A DNA stretch of 64,000 nucleotides from Flavobacterium panacagri (GCF_030378165.1 NZ_CP119766.1:2976001-3040000); one strand, 5' to 3'. Counted from the stretch's first letter, positions 17,719 through 27,284 are shown. Numbers and translations are program-made. Notes: generated from the sequence alone by a model not told the origin.

Positions 17719-19647
17719 TTATTTCACAAATTTTATAATTGCCATTTCTAATGCTAAAAATAACAGTGCAAAGATAACAAACCATTTCCAAATTTGGCTG
17801 TCAGTTCGCTCAGTTTGTAGGGTGTTAAAAATAGTTGATAGGGTATCGGCAGTTTTGAAATCTGAAACCACATTGGTGTTTACCTGACTCAGATCGCTTT
17901 CAGTTCTGTTGTAATTAAAACTAATGTTTTCGACCCATTCTTTTTTATCGAAAATTCCATAATTGCCAGCCGTTTCAGGGAAATCATTAAAAGTTAATTT
18001 AACTTTATTGTTTAAAATCTGCTGAACCGGAATAAAAGAATCTTCATTTCCTTTAACTTCCAGAATAGCATCTTTAGTCAAAAGAACATCCACAAAATAA
18101 GGCTGATTATTTCCAATGGTTAAAGCATTTACACCTGTTTTCTGATTGTTCTGTGCTATTTTATAAAACAATGGAACAATCAATGGCGATTGCTGAAAAT
18201 TAGAATTAGTGCTATTTATAGGAGCTGTAAAAACTGTTATTCCTGCAACCTGATTCTGAACAGCAGTGACAAATGGAGTCTGATCTTCAAATGAAAGAAC
18301 AGCAGGATAAGAACTTGAAACCGCAAATGAACTGTTCACTTTCGGATATTGAAAATTCGAGATTTTATTTTCAAAAACACCTGAAAACAAAGGATGATCG
18401 AAGTTGATTTTAGTGATTAATTTGCTGTTGGTTTCTAAATTCCCAAATTGAACTTTTCCAAAATTACTCAGTAAATTATTCAAATTAGAAAGGGAACTTT
18501 TCTCAGAAGGAATCACAACCAGATTGCCGCCTTTAGAAACAAACGCTTTTAAAGTGGTCTGTAAGGCTTGCGGAATATCAATTAATTCATTTAAGATAAT
18601 TGTATTCTGCTTTTCTAAACTGTTGTAATCTAAAGTGCTAATGGAATAATTGTGATAATTGAATTCATCAGGAGTGTAGATTCTCGATAAGAAATTGCTT
18701 TTTTCAGGTTCTCCAATGCTGATAACATTTGTTTTTTTGTTTTTAGAAATACTGAAAAACAATTTATTATCATAAGTCAAACCATTATCTTCAATTGCTA
18801 CATAGCCGTGAAAAGCTTCTTTTGGAATCGTGAAATTGATTTTCTTTTTCTTTGTGTCAAAATTGACAATCGTTTTGGCAATCAGTTTGTTTTGATTGTA
18901 TAAAGCAGTTGAAACAGGTTTGAAATCTTCACCATAAGCGGATAAGTTTATACCAATTTCATAGAAGTTTTCCAAAGTCTGATTGATGTAAACACTGTCA
19001 ATTGAAACGTTATTTTTTTGCTCCGCTTTAGGAACTATAAAGTATGGTTTTTCTTCAAAATCTATATTATGAATGTCTTTTTCTTTCAAACCAACTGCAT
19101 CGGTGATAATAACAATATCTTTTTTATGCGCTGATTTATGTGCTTTGATTTTAGCTGTTATAGCTGAAAGATCAAATGGAGAAGCGCTGTATTTTAAGTT
19201 TTGTAAAGCACTTTTTGAAGATTTAATATCGGTATTCCAAAAATTTTCAGTGTTGGTTAAAAGTGAAAACTGCGTATTTTCGGGAGTATTTTCAAGCAAT
19301 TCTTGAACCGCTCTTTTCAATAATTCGCCTTTTTTTCCTTTTGCCTGCATACTGAAGGAATTGTCCAGAACAATATACATTTCGTTTGAAGCATTTTTAC
19401 TGTCAATAGCTTCAAAAAACGGTTGTGCAAAAGCTAAGATGATGCAGGTTAATAATAATAAACGAGTGGCTAATAAAAGCCTTTTCTTTATTTTAGAACT
19501 TTTACGAGTCTGAATGGCAAGTTCTTTTAAGAATCGAACATTGGTAAAATAGGAAGTTTTAAAACGTCTTAATTGAAATAAGTGAACCAAAATTGGAACG
19601 ATCAATAAAAACAGAAAGTATAGAATTTCGGGATGTTTAAAATGCAT
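17719..19647 (-). CDS. BatA-domain / von Willebrand factor A membrane protein
   Basis: A 642-residue protein with an aerotolerance-regulator (BatA) N-terminus: two membrane helices (residues ~8-25 and 58-78) around the basic loop RRFKTSYFTNVRFL. A vWA-type segment follows, starting MYIVLDNSFSMQAKGKKGE (residues ~91-109) with the DxSxS metal-site pattern. A long periplasmic beta-rich part and a final membrane helix (~620-638) complete it. Bat-type proteins are linked to envelope stress and aerotolerance in Bacteroidota. No MoxR or other Bat genes adjoin. Confidence 0.85.
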   Translation of the reverse strand: MHFKHPEILYFLFLLIVPILVHLFQLRRFKTSYFTNVRFLKELAIQTRKSSKIKKRLLLATRLLLLTCIILAFAQPFFEAIDSKNASNEMYIVLDNSFSMQAKGKKGELLKRAVQELLENTPENTQFSLLTNTENFWNTDIKSSKSALQNLKYSASPFDLSAITAKIKAHKSAHKKDIVIITDAVGLKEKDIHNIDFEEKPYFIVPKAEQKNNVSIDSVYINQTLENFYEIGINLSAYGEDFKPVSTALYNQNKLIAKTIVNFDTKKKKINFTIPKEAFHGYVAIEDNGLTYDNKLFFSISKNKKTNVISIGEPEKSNFLSRIYTPDEFNYHNYSISTLDYNSLEKQNTIILNELIDIPQALQTTLKAFVSKGGNLVVIPSEKSSLSNLNNLLSNFGKVQFGNLETNSKLITKINFDHPLFSGVFENKISNFQYPKVNSSFAVSSSYPAVLSFEDQTPFVTAVQNQVAGITVFTAPINSTNSNFQQSPLIVPLFYKIAQNNQKTGVNALTIGNNQPYFVDVLLTKDAILEVKGNEDSFIPVQQILNNKVKLTFNDFPETAGNYGIFDKKEWVENISFNYNRTESDLSQVNTNVVSDFKTADTLSTIFNTLQTERTDSQIWKWFVIFALLFLALEMAIIKFVK

Positions 19648-19697
19648 TCTGGCTTCGATTTACTTCACTACGTTTTGTTTTTCGCGAAGATGCTCGT

Positions 19698-19705
19698 CAA
19701 AAATA
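19698..19705 (-). promoter_or_regulatory. -7 box for the BatA-domain gene
   Basis: Minus strand TATTTTTG fits TAnnTTTG. The first repeat copy (19725-19755) overlaps where the -33 element would be. Confidence 0.45.
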
Positions 19706-19724
19706 CGAATTAAAAATTATTTTA

Positions 19725-19864
19725 AACCATATAAGTTCATGTAAGAAATTATAAGCACTGTAGATGAATCGGAAAAAAAATACAGTTGAAACCATATAAG
19801 TTCATGTAAGAGATTATAAGTTGGGTTCTAAAAGCTAAGATGAACTTATATAACTTATATGGTT
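19725..19864. repeat. Interspersed repeat family B: two direct copies and one inverted
   Basis: Copy 1 at 19725-19755 and copy 2 at 19790-19820 are 31 bases long and differ at one position. Copy 3 at 19841-19864 is an inverted partial copy beginning with the same AACCATATAAGTT core when read on the minus strand. Confidence 0.75.
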
Positions 19865-19961
19865 AATAATAAAAATGTAACTTTTGTAATTTCTTTTGTA
19901 ACAATCAAGCGGTTTCAGAACAATATTATTCCTTATTTTAGCTGATTAAAAAAAACAAACT

Positions 19962-21074
19962 ATGAAAAAAATATATTTAATCTTATTTTCAGCTTTATCC
20001 TTGACCACGGTAAAAGCTCAAAGTAAGTTCAACTTATTAGTGGGAACTTATACAAATACCTGTCAAAGCAACGGAATTTATGTTTATGAATTCGATAGTG
20101 CAACAGGTGCTTTTAAAGTAAAAAATTCCTCTGAAAATGTAATTAGTCCGAGTTATTTATCGGTTTCTGCAGACAATAAATTTATATATGCCGTAAACGA
20201 AAATGGAACTCAAAGTGCGGTTAGCGCATTTGGATATGATGCAGCTTCTGGTAAATTGAAATTTTTAAACTCAAATGCTTCTTTGGGAGCAGATCCTTGT
20301 CATTTAATTAATGATGATAAAAATGTAATTGTTGCCAATTATTCTGGTGGAAACATCGTTGTTTTTAAGAAAAATCCAGATGGAAGCATTACGGAAGTGC
20401 AGCAGTTAATCCAGCACGAAGGAAAAGGGCCAAACGCAGCGCGTCAGGAAAAAGCACATGTTCACATGGTAATGTTTTCTCCAGACAAAAAGTTCGTTTT
20501 GTCAAATGATTTAGGTTTAGATAAAATATTCATTTATAAATACAATCCAACTTCTAAAAACGAAATGCTGACATTAAAAGGAAGTGTTGACGTAAAACCA
20601 GGAAGTGGTCCAAGACATTTGACTTTTAGTAAAGACGGTAAATTTGTTTATTTGGTTCAAGAATTAGACGGAACATTAACAACATTAAGCTACGACAAAA
20701 CAGGAAATTTAAAAGTAGTTGCTGAAACGAGTATTCTTCCAAAAGGATTTAAAGGCGGAACAGGAGCAGCAGCAATTAAAATTTCGCCGGATGGAAAGTT
20801 TTTATACGTTTCTGATCGTGTAGATGCAAACTCTATTTCAGTTTACAAAATCCAAAAAGATGGTTCTTTAGAGTTGGTAGAACAGCAAAGCACTTTAGGA
20901 AAAGGTCCAAGAGACTTCGCGATTGATCCAACAGGAAATTACCTTTTAGTTGGTCATCAATACACAAACGATATTGTAATTTTTAAAAGAGATAAAACCA
21001 CAGGGAAAATTACTGATACTGGAAAAAGAATTGAATTGTGTTCGCCGGTAGGTTTGGTTTTTACGAAGATTTAA
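19962..21074 (+). CDS. Secreted lactonase family beta-propeller (6-phosphogluconolactonase-like)
   Basis: A 370-residue protein of the YbhE/Pgl-type lactonase family, a seven-bladed propeller. The opening LLVGTYTNTCQSNGIYVYEFD and repeats such as GPRHLTFSKDGKFVYLVQEL and GPRDFAIDPTGNYLLVGHQ are characteristic. A signal peptide (residues 1-19, ending VKAQ) predicts export, so it is unlikely to act in the cytosolic pentose phosphate pathway. A periplasmic sugar-lactone substrate is more plausible, though unproven. Confidence 0.88.
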   Translation: MKKIYLILFSALSLTTVKAQSKFNLLVGTYTNTCQSNGIYVYEFDSATGAFKVKNSSENVISPSYLSVSADNKFIYAVNENGTQSAVSAFGYDAASGKLKFLNSNASLGADPCHLINDDKNVIVANYSGGNIVVFKKNPDGSITEVQQLIQHEGKGPNAARQEKAHVHMVMFSPDKKFVLSNDLGLDKIFIYKYNPTSKNEMLTLKGSVDVKPGSGPRHLTFSKDGKFVYLVQELDGTLTTLSYDKTGNLKVVAETSILPKGFKGGTGAAAIKISPDGKFLYVSDRVDANSISVYKIQKDGSLELVEQQSTLGKGPRDFAIDPTGNYLLVGHQYTNDIVIFKRDKTTGKITDTGKRIELCSPVGLVFTKI

Positions 21075-21099
21075 AAAGAAGTCGCTAAGTTACTAAGAG

Positions 21100-21147
21100 A
21101 AAAGACTCAAAGATTAGAAGTGAATAACACTTATCTTTGAGTCTTTT
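21100..21147. terminator. Bidirectional terminator between lactonase and helicase genes
   Basis: Fifteen-base complementary arms at 21100-21114 and 21133-21147 with AT-rich flanks. Confidence 0.75.
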
Positions 21148-21214
21148 ATTATTTAAAAACTAAGAAAAAAATCTTAGAACCTCAGTACCTTAGAATCTTA
21201 GCATCTAAAAAAGA

Positions 21215-22564
21215 TTATTTTCCGTCTTTTTTCTTCTTAGCTCTTGTTTTCAACATATTTCTGTTAACAGAACCATGAGTTTTCTTTTTGGTTTTGGATG
21301 GACCTCCAAGATTAATTTTTTGGTTCTTTTTAGATTTTTCATGAAAAGCACCATCTCCTTCTAATTTCGGTTTCTTCATTAAAAACTTAATAGGCTGTCT
21401 GTCTTTTTCAGGGCCAATTAATTTATCTGAAATTTCCACTTCCTCTGGAAGAGCAGCGATTTTAAGTTCTTGATTCATTAAAACTTCTGCTTCAATTTTG
21501 TATTCTTCTTCACGAGGTGTTACAAAACTTATTGCAGTTCCTGTTGAGTCTGCACGGCCTGTACGACCAATTCTGTGCATGTATTGTTCTGGTAGTTCAG
21601 GAAGTTCGAAATTGATAACGTGCGAGATATTAGAAATATCCAAACCTCTTGCCATAATATCGGTAGTAATAAGTCCGCGAAGATTTCCTTCCTGAAATTC
21701 AGCCATTGCGCTCAAACGATAATTTTGAGATTTATTAGAGTGAATTACTCCAAACTGACCTTCAAATAGTTCTTCAATGCGCGTGTGAAGCATATCCGAA
21801 ATCTTTTTATTGTTTACGAAAATCAGGATGCGTTCCATGCTTTCGTCTGTTTCCAATAAATGTTGAAGTAAATTTACTTTTGTATTAAAGTTTGGAACGT
21901 TGTATGTAATTTGTGTAATTTTTTCAAGTGGAGTTCCTGAAGTTGCCAAAGTAACTTCTTCAGGAAAATCAAAATAATCATTTAAAATTGCATCAACTTC
22001 ATCCGTCATTGTTGCTGAGAAAAGAATATTTTGACGTTTGGTTTTCATCATTGCCAAAAGTGCCGTCAATTGCGTACGGAAACCCAAATTCAGCATTTCG
22101 TCAAATTCGTCGATAACTAGTTTTTGAGTTTCATCAAAACGAACAACAGCGTCTAAAGCTAAATCCATTGTTCTTCCAGGCGTTCCAACTAAAATATCAA
22201 CTCCTTCGTAAACGGCTTTTTTCTGCGTATTGATGTTTACACCACCATAAATTCCTAAAGTTTTAACCGACATGTATTTTGTTAGTTTTTCTACTTCATC
22301 TACAACCTGAACAACTAATTCGCGGGTTGGAACCAGAATTACAATTTTAGGAGTATTAGTATGGGTAAACTTATATAATTTTAAAAGCGGTAGTAAATAA
22401 GCAAATGTTTTACCAGTTCCGGTTTGCGCAATTCCCATCATATCTCGTCCGGAAGTAATCACTGAAAAAGATTTTTCCTGAATAGGAGTTGGCGTAACAA
22501 ACCCTAAATCGTCTATTGCTTTTTGTACTGATTTTGGAAGATTAAATTTTTCGAAAGTGCTCAT
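21215..22564 (-). CDS. DEAD-box-family ATP-dependent RNA helicase (DEFD variant)
   Basis: A 449-residue superfamily 2 RNA helicase. The Q motif (FVTPTPIQEKS), motif I AQTGTGKT, motif Ia PTRELV, TPGR, motif III SAT and motif VI HRIGRTGR are all present in order. Motif II reads DEFD rather than DEAD, inside LVIDEFDEMLNLGF. The C-terminal tail is strongly basic (KKPKLEGD... to KTRAKKKKDGK), as for ribosome or RNA remodelling helicases. It is monocistronic. Confidence 0.93.
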   Translation of the reverse strand: MSTFEKFNLPKSVQKAIDDLGFVTPTPIQEKSFSVITSGRDMMGIAQTGTGKTFAYLLPLLKLYKFTHTNTPKIVILVPTRELVVQVVDEVEKLTKYMSVKTLGIYGGVNINTQKKAVYEGVDILVGTPGRTMDLALDAVVRFDETQKLVIDEFDEMLNLGFRTQLTALLAMMKTKRQNILFSATMTDEVDAILNDYFDFPEEVTLATSGTPLEKITQITYNVPNFNTKVNLLQHLLETDESMERILIFVNNKKISDMLHTRIEELFEGQFGVIHSNKSQNYRLSAMAEFQEGNLRGLITTDIMARGLDISNISHVINFELPELPEQYMHRIGRTGRADSTGTAISFVTPREEEYKIEAEVLMNQELKIAALPEEVEISDKLIGPEKDRQPIKFLMKKPKLEGDGAFHEKSKKNQKINLGGPSKTKKKTHGSVNRNMLKTRAKKKKDGK

Positions 22565-22581
22565 TTGCTTTAAATTTTGTG

Positions 22582-22589
22582 CAAATGTA
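22582..22589 (-). promoter_or_regulatory. -7 box for the helicase gene
   Basis: Minus strand TACATTTG fits TAnnTTTG, followed by C, 17 bases before the ATG at 22564. Confidence 0.55.
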
Positions 22590-22637
22590 CGTTAAATTCA
22601 TGGTTTTTTGTTGAATTTATAATTTTAGATGTCGTAT

Positions 22638-22703
22638 TGTCGCCTTTAGCGAAGTCCAAGAGTTCTTCCATTAGAGAGTAGCTTCGACTTCGCTCACCCT
22701 GAC
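22638..22703. repeat. Degenerate intergenic inverted repeat
   Basis: The segments around 22638-22657 and 22685-22703 share the core GCGAAGTC in inverted orientation and both start with TGTC, with several mismatches. It may be a decayed member of another palindromic repeat family. Confidence 0.4.
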
Positions 22704-22731
22704 AAATTGCTATTTTTGCATTTTTTGTAGT

Positions 22732-23496
22732 TTAAAACCCTTCAAAAACGCCTAATCCAAATAGGGCAAAATCATATTTTACAGGATCATTGGCGTCCAT
22801 TTCTCTTAATTTAGTGTCTAATTCCAATAAAGCTTTGGCATCATTTTGCTTTCGCGAAAGAATTCCAAGTTTGCGGGCAACATTTCCAGAATGAACATCC
22901 AACGGACAAGATAAAACAGCAGGCGAAATAGTCTTCCAAATTCCTAAATCGACTCCTTTCGCATCTTGACGAACCATCCATCGTAAATACATATTAATTC
23001 TTTTCGCTGCGGAATTATTTAAAGGATCCGAAATGTGTTTTTGAGTTCGGGCCAAATGATCTGTTTCGAAGAATATCTTTTTGAATTCGCTGATGCTCTT
23101 TTGTAAACTCTCTTTTTCCTGATTTTTAGCAAATACATTTTCCAATCCATTGTGGTTTTCATAGATGCTTTTTAAACCTTTTATAAAACCAGCAAAATCA
23201 TTTCCGTTGAAAGTTCTGTGCACAAAAGTTTCTAGTTTTGCTAAATCTTCCTCACTATGAGACATCACGAAATCGTAAGGCGTGTTACCCATTAATTCCA
23301 TCATTTTATGCGAATTTTTGATAATCATTTTGCGGTTTCCCCAAGCAATGGAAGCGCTTAAAAACCCTGCAATTTCGATATCTTCTTTTTGAGTAAAAAG
23401 ATGCGGAATCTGAACAGGATCACTTTCAATAAAATCCTGATTATTATATTGAATGACTTTTTCGTCTAAGAATTCTTTTAGTTCTGTACTATTCAT
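22732..23496 (-). CDS. TIGR02757 (DUF2400) family protein
   Basis: A 254-residue cytosolic protein of the TIGR02757 family, of unknown biochemical function. The conserved features seen are AGFLSASIAWGNRKMIIKNS (residues ~43-62), MYLRWMVRQD (~168-177) and CPLDVHSGNVARKLG (~197-211). The last resembles the helix-hairpin-helix DNA-glycosylase signature and agrees with suggestions that the family has a HhH-GPD-like fold. Its start overlaps the end of the upstream membrane-protein gene by eight bases, so they are translationally coupled. Confidence 0.8.
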   Translation of the reverse strand: MNSTELKEFLDEKVIQYNNQDFIESDPVQIPHLFTQKEDIEIAGFLSASIAWGNRKMIIKNSHKMMELMGNTPYDFVMSHSEEDLAKLETFVHRTFNGNDFAGFIKGLKSIYENHNGLENVFAKNQEKESLQKSISEFKKIFFETDHLARTQKHISDPLNNSAAKRINMYLRWMVRQDAKGVDLGIWKTISPAVLSCPLDVHSGNVARKLGILSRKQNDAKALLELDTKLREMDANDPVKYDFALFGLGVFEGF

Positions 23497-25189
23497 TTTT
23501 AGTAACTTCTTTGGAATAAAATCCGTCTTTTAAATTATTGGTGCGCATTTGCGGTCTATAATGAAAATATTTTTCAAAATATTCTATCTGCACTTTATTA
23601 ATGCAAGGTAAATCGCCATTCCCATTTCCCCAGAAAAAATTATTATTTTGAGGAGAATTGTATTTTAAATTTCCTACTTGAATAGTTTCAAACGTGGTGC
23701 TGTTTTTTGAATTGGAATAAGGAAAGATAATATTTTGGCTGGAAAAATTACTGATTTCCATCAATGATTTGTTATTGGCAAATTTACTCAGATTTATGGA
23801 GAAAAATAGAACAATAACAACAGGAATTAAGGAAAACATTATTAGGATATTAATCACTCTGTTGTTTTTTATCATGCATATCAAACAGAAAAGAGAGAAA
23901 AATAAAATGTAATTAAGGAAAAATCGGTATTGCGGAGAGGTTATCAAAAGCAGAATCAATTGTATTACCATGACAAAATGAATACTCCAAAGGGCCTTTT
24001 CATTTTTAAATTTCAAAATAAAAAAAGGCACAATAAGAATCAGAAGAATACTGATTTTATTAAATACACCATTAAGTTTTGGCATTGTGATCCATCTAAT
24101 GAATAAATCCCAAGAAGACATCAAATTATATTTTTCAGGAGTTATGAAATAGCCATAACATTTAAGTTGTTCATAGTAAAAGCTCTGAATGGAATTTGGT
24201 ATAGCATAATCCATTGAAAGAGAAGTAAAAAGATTTGACGGAAAAGCTACTGTACCAGATATAGTCAAATTTTTTACAATAAATAAAGAGATTATAATGA
24301 TTGAAAGTAAAGCAGGTTTTAATAATTCTTTGAATATCGATTTGAAATGAAATAGTAATAAGATAATAGGGAAAACAAAAAATGTTACAGTGGTGTTTTT
24401 TATGTAGAACAAAAAAAGTGCTAAAATAACCAACAGATTGAAAGTTTCACAAGTTAATTTTTTTAAGTTTTCTAAGAAGTAAAAAAAGAAAATAAACGAA
24501 AAAACATAAACTGGAATATCGGGAGAAGGTGCACTGATAAATTGAAAGAACAAAATATTAAATAGAGGAAACAATCCAATAATTAAATAATTTGAGTTGT
24601 TGTTTTTGAAATAGTCATTCAGTTTTTGAATAGCAAAAAGGTTTCCTAAAAGCAGACAAAAACCGCTTAAATCATTAAAATTTTTATATAAAAAAGAGAA
24701 ATTAAAAGCACTTTGGGTAACGTGCCATCCGCTGGTTTGTCCTAGAAAAAGATGAAGGTTTGCGAGTCCTTTTACAAAACCATATTCATTAAGCCATTTT
24801 ATGGTTTGAATGTAGTAAGATTCATTGTCAATGACAAAAGGAATAGAAGCGCATTGAGCTAAAATCAAAAATGTTATGATGATTAAAAAAGCTTTTAGAG
24901 CTTTATTTAATTGTGTCAATTCAATCCAAAACACCTTATAATGTTCGGTGATTGATTTTTGAAATCCAATGTATAATAAAATGTTAGTTAGCAGTAAGAA
25001 AACATGAAATTCAATGTTTATTCTCCCAAAAATAGCCCAAATACTCGCTAAAACCGTAACTAAGAATAGTCCGAAAATAGAAGTGATGACAAAGTTTTTG
25101 TTTTTTAACTGAAAAAATTTTTCTGTTAGAAAGCCTAAGTTTATTGTTGTAAAAAGAATATAGATCCAGCTGATTACAATTAAAACCAT
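23489..25189 (-). CDS. Polytopic membrane protein, LIC_10190-like
   Basis: A 566-residue protein with about twelve to fourteen membrane helices and a small soluble C-terminal domain (~residues 470-566, ending with YFHYRPQMRTNNL). The architecture resembles glycosyltransferase-C type or LIC_10190-family membrane proteins; the family name is from memory and the function is unknown. It begins three bases after the ABC ATPase stop and overlaps the next gene. Codon use is more AT-rich than its neighbours, which might reflect membrane composition or transfer. Confidence 0.65.
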   Translation of the reverse strand: MVLIVISWIYILFTTINLGFLTEKFFQLKNKNFVITSIFGLFLVTVLASIWAIFGRINIEFHVFLLLTNILLYIGFQKSITEHYKVFWIELTQLNKALKAFLIIITFLILAQCASIPFVIDNESYYIQTIKWLNEYGFVKGLANLHLFLGQTSGWHVTQSAFNFSFLYKNFNDLSGFCLLLGNLFAIQKLNDYFKNNNSNYLIIGLFPLFNILFFQFISAPSPDIPVYVFSFIFFFYFLENLKKLTCETFNLLVILALFLFYIKNTTVTFFVFPIILLLFHFKSIFKELLKPALLSIIIISLFIVKNLTISGTVAFPSNLFTSLSMDYAIPNSIQSFYYEQLKCYGYFITPEKYNLMSSWDLFIRWITMPKLNGVFNKISILLILIVPFFILKFKNEKALWSIHFVMVIQLILLLITSPQYRFFLNYILFFSLFCLICMIKNNRVINILIMFSLIPVVIVLFFSINLSKFANNKSLMEISNFSSQNIIFPYSNSKNSTTFETIQVGNLKYNSPQNNNFFWGNGNGDLPCINKVQIEYFEKYFHYRPQMRTNNLKDGFYSKEVTKNE

Positions 25190-25191
25190 AT

Positions 25192-26070
25192 TTAGGAGAT
25201 AATTTGCCCATCTGACATTACTAATTTTCTGTCGGCCATATTAGCTAATTCTTCGTTGTGAGTCACAATAACAAAAGTCTGTCCGAATTCGTCTCTTAGC
25301 TGAAAGAATAACTGATGCAGGTTTTCGGCAGAATGAGTGTCCAGATTTCCTGAAGGTTCATCTGCAAAAATAACATCAGGTTTATTGATTAAAGCTCTAG
25401 CTACTGCAACGCGCTGTTGTTCTCCGCCCGAAAGTTCGCTTGGTTTATGATTGATACGATGGGAGAGTCCTAAAAAAGTAAGCAACTTTTTTGCTTCAGC
25501 TTCGGTTTCTGAAGTTTTTTTACCAGCAATATAAGCCGGAATACAAACGTTTTCTAAAGCTGTAAATTCAGGTAAAAGCTGATGAAACTGAAAAATAAAG
25601 CCTAGGTTTAAATTTCTGAAATCAGATAATATCCTGTCTTGTTTGCTTTTCTTTTTGAAATAACGGTTGTAGTAAAAAAGCATTGAAAATATAGGCAGAA
25701 ATAAAACCACGCTTAACACTATTCTCAATGTGTCGTCAAAAATTTTAGTTCTAAAAAATAATAAATATACAGCCAGAAGTACAATATAAATAGATCCAGT
25801 CCAAGTAATTATTTGGAATGTTTTTTCTTCTTTCGAATTGCTTTTTTTGATGTCTTGCAATTCAAGAACATTTTTACCATTTATAGTTAAAGAAGAACCT
25901 GGAGTATAATCTGGTTTGTCTAGAGTACCTAAAATCTGGAGTAACGTAGTTTTTCCAGCGCCTGATGCACCAACAATAGAAACAATTTCGCCTTTCTTAA
26001 TATGTAAATCAACTCCTTTTAAAACTTCAAGTTTATCGTAGAATTTATGTATGTTTTGTGCCTGTATCAT
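25192..26070 (-). CDS. LolD-like ABC ATPase with an inserted transmembrane hairpin
   Basis: A 292-residue ABC ATP-binding protein most like LolD/MacB-type ATPases for lipoprotein release or macrolide-type export. Walker A GASGAGKT (34-41), Q-loop Gln161 in [19 protein letters not shown], signature LSGGEQQR (213-220) and Walker [13 protein letters not shown] (233-244) are intact. Between the first beta sheet and the Q-loop, residues ~75-145 form an insertion absent from usual LolD (about 225 residues). It holds two hydrophobic helices (~86-106 and 115-134) flanked by Lys-rich ends. The frame is uninterrupted. It is the first gene of a three-gene operon. Confidence 0.85.
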   Translation of the reverse strand: MIQAQNIHKFYDKLEVLKGVDLHIKKGEIVSIVGASGAGKTTLLQILGTLDKPDYTPGSSLTINGKNVLELQDIKKSNSKEEKTFQIITWTGSIYIVLLAVYLLFFRTKIFDDTLRIVLSVVLFLPIFSMLFYYNRYFKKKSKQDRILSDFRNLNLGFIFQFHQLLPEFTALENVCIPAYIAGKKTSETEAEAKKLLTFLGLSHRINHKPSELSGGEQQRVAVARALINKPDVIFADEPSGNLDTHSAENLHQLFFQLRDEFGQTFVIVTHNEELANMADRKLVMSDGQIIS

Positions 26071-26184
26071 TTAGTGAAACTGTTTTTACAAAGAAACGAA
26101 GAATCTAGCGATATAAAAATGAGTTCTAAAAGAATTTTATGAAGTAATAAATTTTTATATTTAGCTGAAAATAATAGTATAAAA

Positions 26185-26904
26185 ATGAAATTCAGAATTG
26201 GTTTATTTGTGTTTGCAATGGCATTTAGTATTGTTTTTGTTTTTGCAAAACAAAGTAACAATGATTCTTTTTTAACTTATCAAGTAGATGTTAAAAAACA
26301 AAATTTGAAACTGTTTTGGAAAGATGAAAATAGTAAGCGCTTTGGAAGCATTGAAAATCTTAAACTTTGGACTGAAAAAAAGAGCTTAAAATTGGATTTT
26401 GCTATGAATGCTGGAATGTATGATGCCAATCATTCTCCGCAGGGACTTTATATTGAAAAGCAAAAAGTACTATCTCCTTTAGATACCAAAAATGCAGACG
26501 GAAATTTTTATTTAAAACCCAATGGCGTATTTTTTATCACAACTAAAAAAAACGCGGTAATTTGTACTACAGAGAATTTTAGGAATAATAAAGAAATAGA
26601 GTTTGCCACACAATCTGGTCCAATGTTGGTTATTGATGGTCAAATTCATGCTGCTTTTAAAGAAGGATCTAAAAATCTAAATATTAGGAACGGAGTAGGT
26701 ATTTTGCCAAACGGAAATATAGTTTTTGTGTTATCTAAGAAAGAAGTTAATTTCTATGATTTTGCTAATTATTTTAAAAGTTTGGGGTGTAAAAATGCAC
26801 TTTATCTTGACGGATTTGTATCACGTGCTTATCTTCCGTCACAAAACTGGATTCAAACCGATGGAGATTTTGGTGCATTATTGGCCGTCACAAAAAATGG
26901 ATAG
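26185..26904 (+). CDS. Phosphodiester glycosidase family protein (NAGPA-like)
   Basis: A 239-residue exported or membrane-anchored protein (hydrophobic residues 5-21). The NAGPA/phosphodiester glycosidase domain is recognisable from FAMNAGMYDANHSPQGLYIE (~residues 72-91), ATQSGPMLVIDG (~138-149), IRNGVGILPNG (~164-174) and YLDGFVSRAYLP (~208-219). In this family the enzyme cleaves glycosyl phosphodiesters; the bacterial substrates are often exopolysaccharide-related. It is divergent from the ABC gene. Confidence 0.8.
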   Translation: MKFRIGLFVFAMAFSIVFVFAKQSNNDSFLTYQVDVKKQNLKLFWKDENSKRFGSIENLKLWTEKKSLKLDFAMNAGMYDANHSPQGLYIEKQKVLSPLDTKNADGNFYLKPNGVFFITTKKNAVICTTENFRNNKEIEFATQSGPMLVIDGQIHAAFKEGSKNLNIRNGVGILPNGNIVFVLSKKEVNFYDFANYFKSLGCKNALYLDGFVSRAYLPSQNWIQTDGDFGALLAVTKNG

Positions 26905-26996
26905 GAAAGTGGGAATTTAGAAATTAAATTTAATAAAGAGATAAATATCTTTTCTGAATTATTTCTAATTTCGATTAAACTCAAATAAGACTTAAA

Positions 26997-27281
26997 ATGC
27001 AGGACTTAGAGGCTATAGAAGATAACAGAATGTCCAAATTGATTATAGGTTTAATTTTGGATGGAATTGGTATGCTGACTTATTCTGTTTTTGGATTGGG
27101 AGAATTTGGAGATATAATTTGGGCACCAATTGCAGGTGTTATTATGACTAGAATGTACAAAGGAAGAGTAGGGAAGGTCGCTGGATTTTTGACTTTCTTG
27201 GAAGAAATACTGCCCTTTACGGATATTATTCCTTCATTTACATTGACTTGGATTTATACCTATTTTTTTCAAAAGAAATAA
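26997..27281 (+). CDS. Small membrane protein of unknown function
   Basis: A 94-residue protein with two to three hydrophobic segments (about residues 14-33, 38-52 and 75-90) separated by the basic MTRMYKGRVGKVAG. No family recognised with certainty. It has a plausible ATG and ends immediately before a bidirectional terminator. Confidence 0.7.
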   Translation: MQDLEAIEDNRMSKLIIGLILDGIGMLTYSVFGLGEFGDIIWAPIAGVIMTRMYKGRVGKVAGFLTFLEEILPFTDIIPSFTLTWIYTYFFQKK

Positions 27282-27284
27282 AAA

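Larger units (their letters stand above)
19648..19961. other. Divergent intergenic region with AACCATATAAG repeats
   Basis: This 314-base space holds the BatA promoter box and the three-copy repeat described separately. No further gene is seen. Confidence 0.55.

Noticed and set aside
25011..25211. Open frame on the minus strand overlapping the start of the membrane-protein gene
   Set aside because: It is a shifted frame across the ABC/membrane junction, without family signal and overlapping two supported genes.
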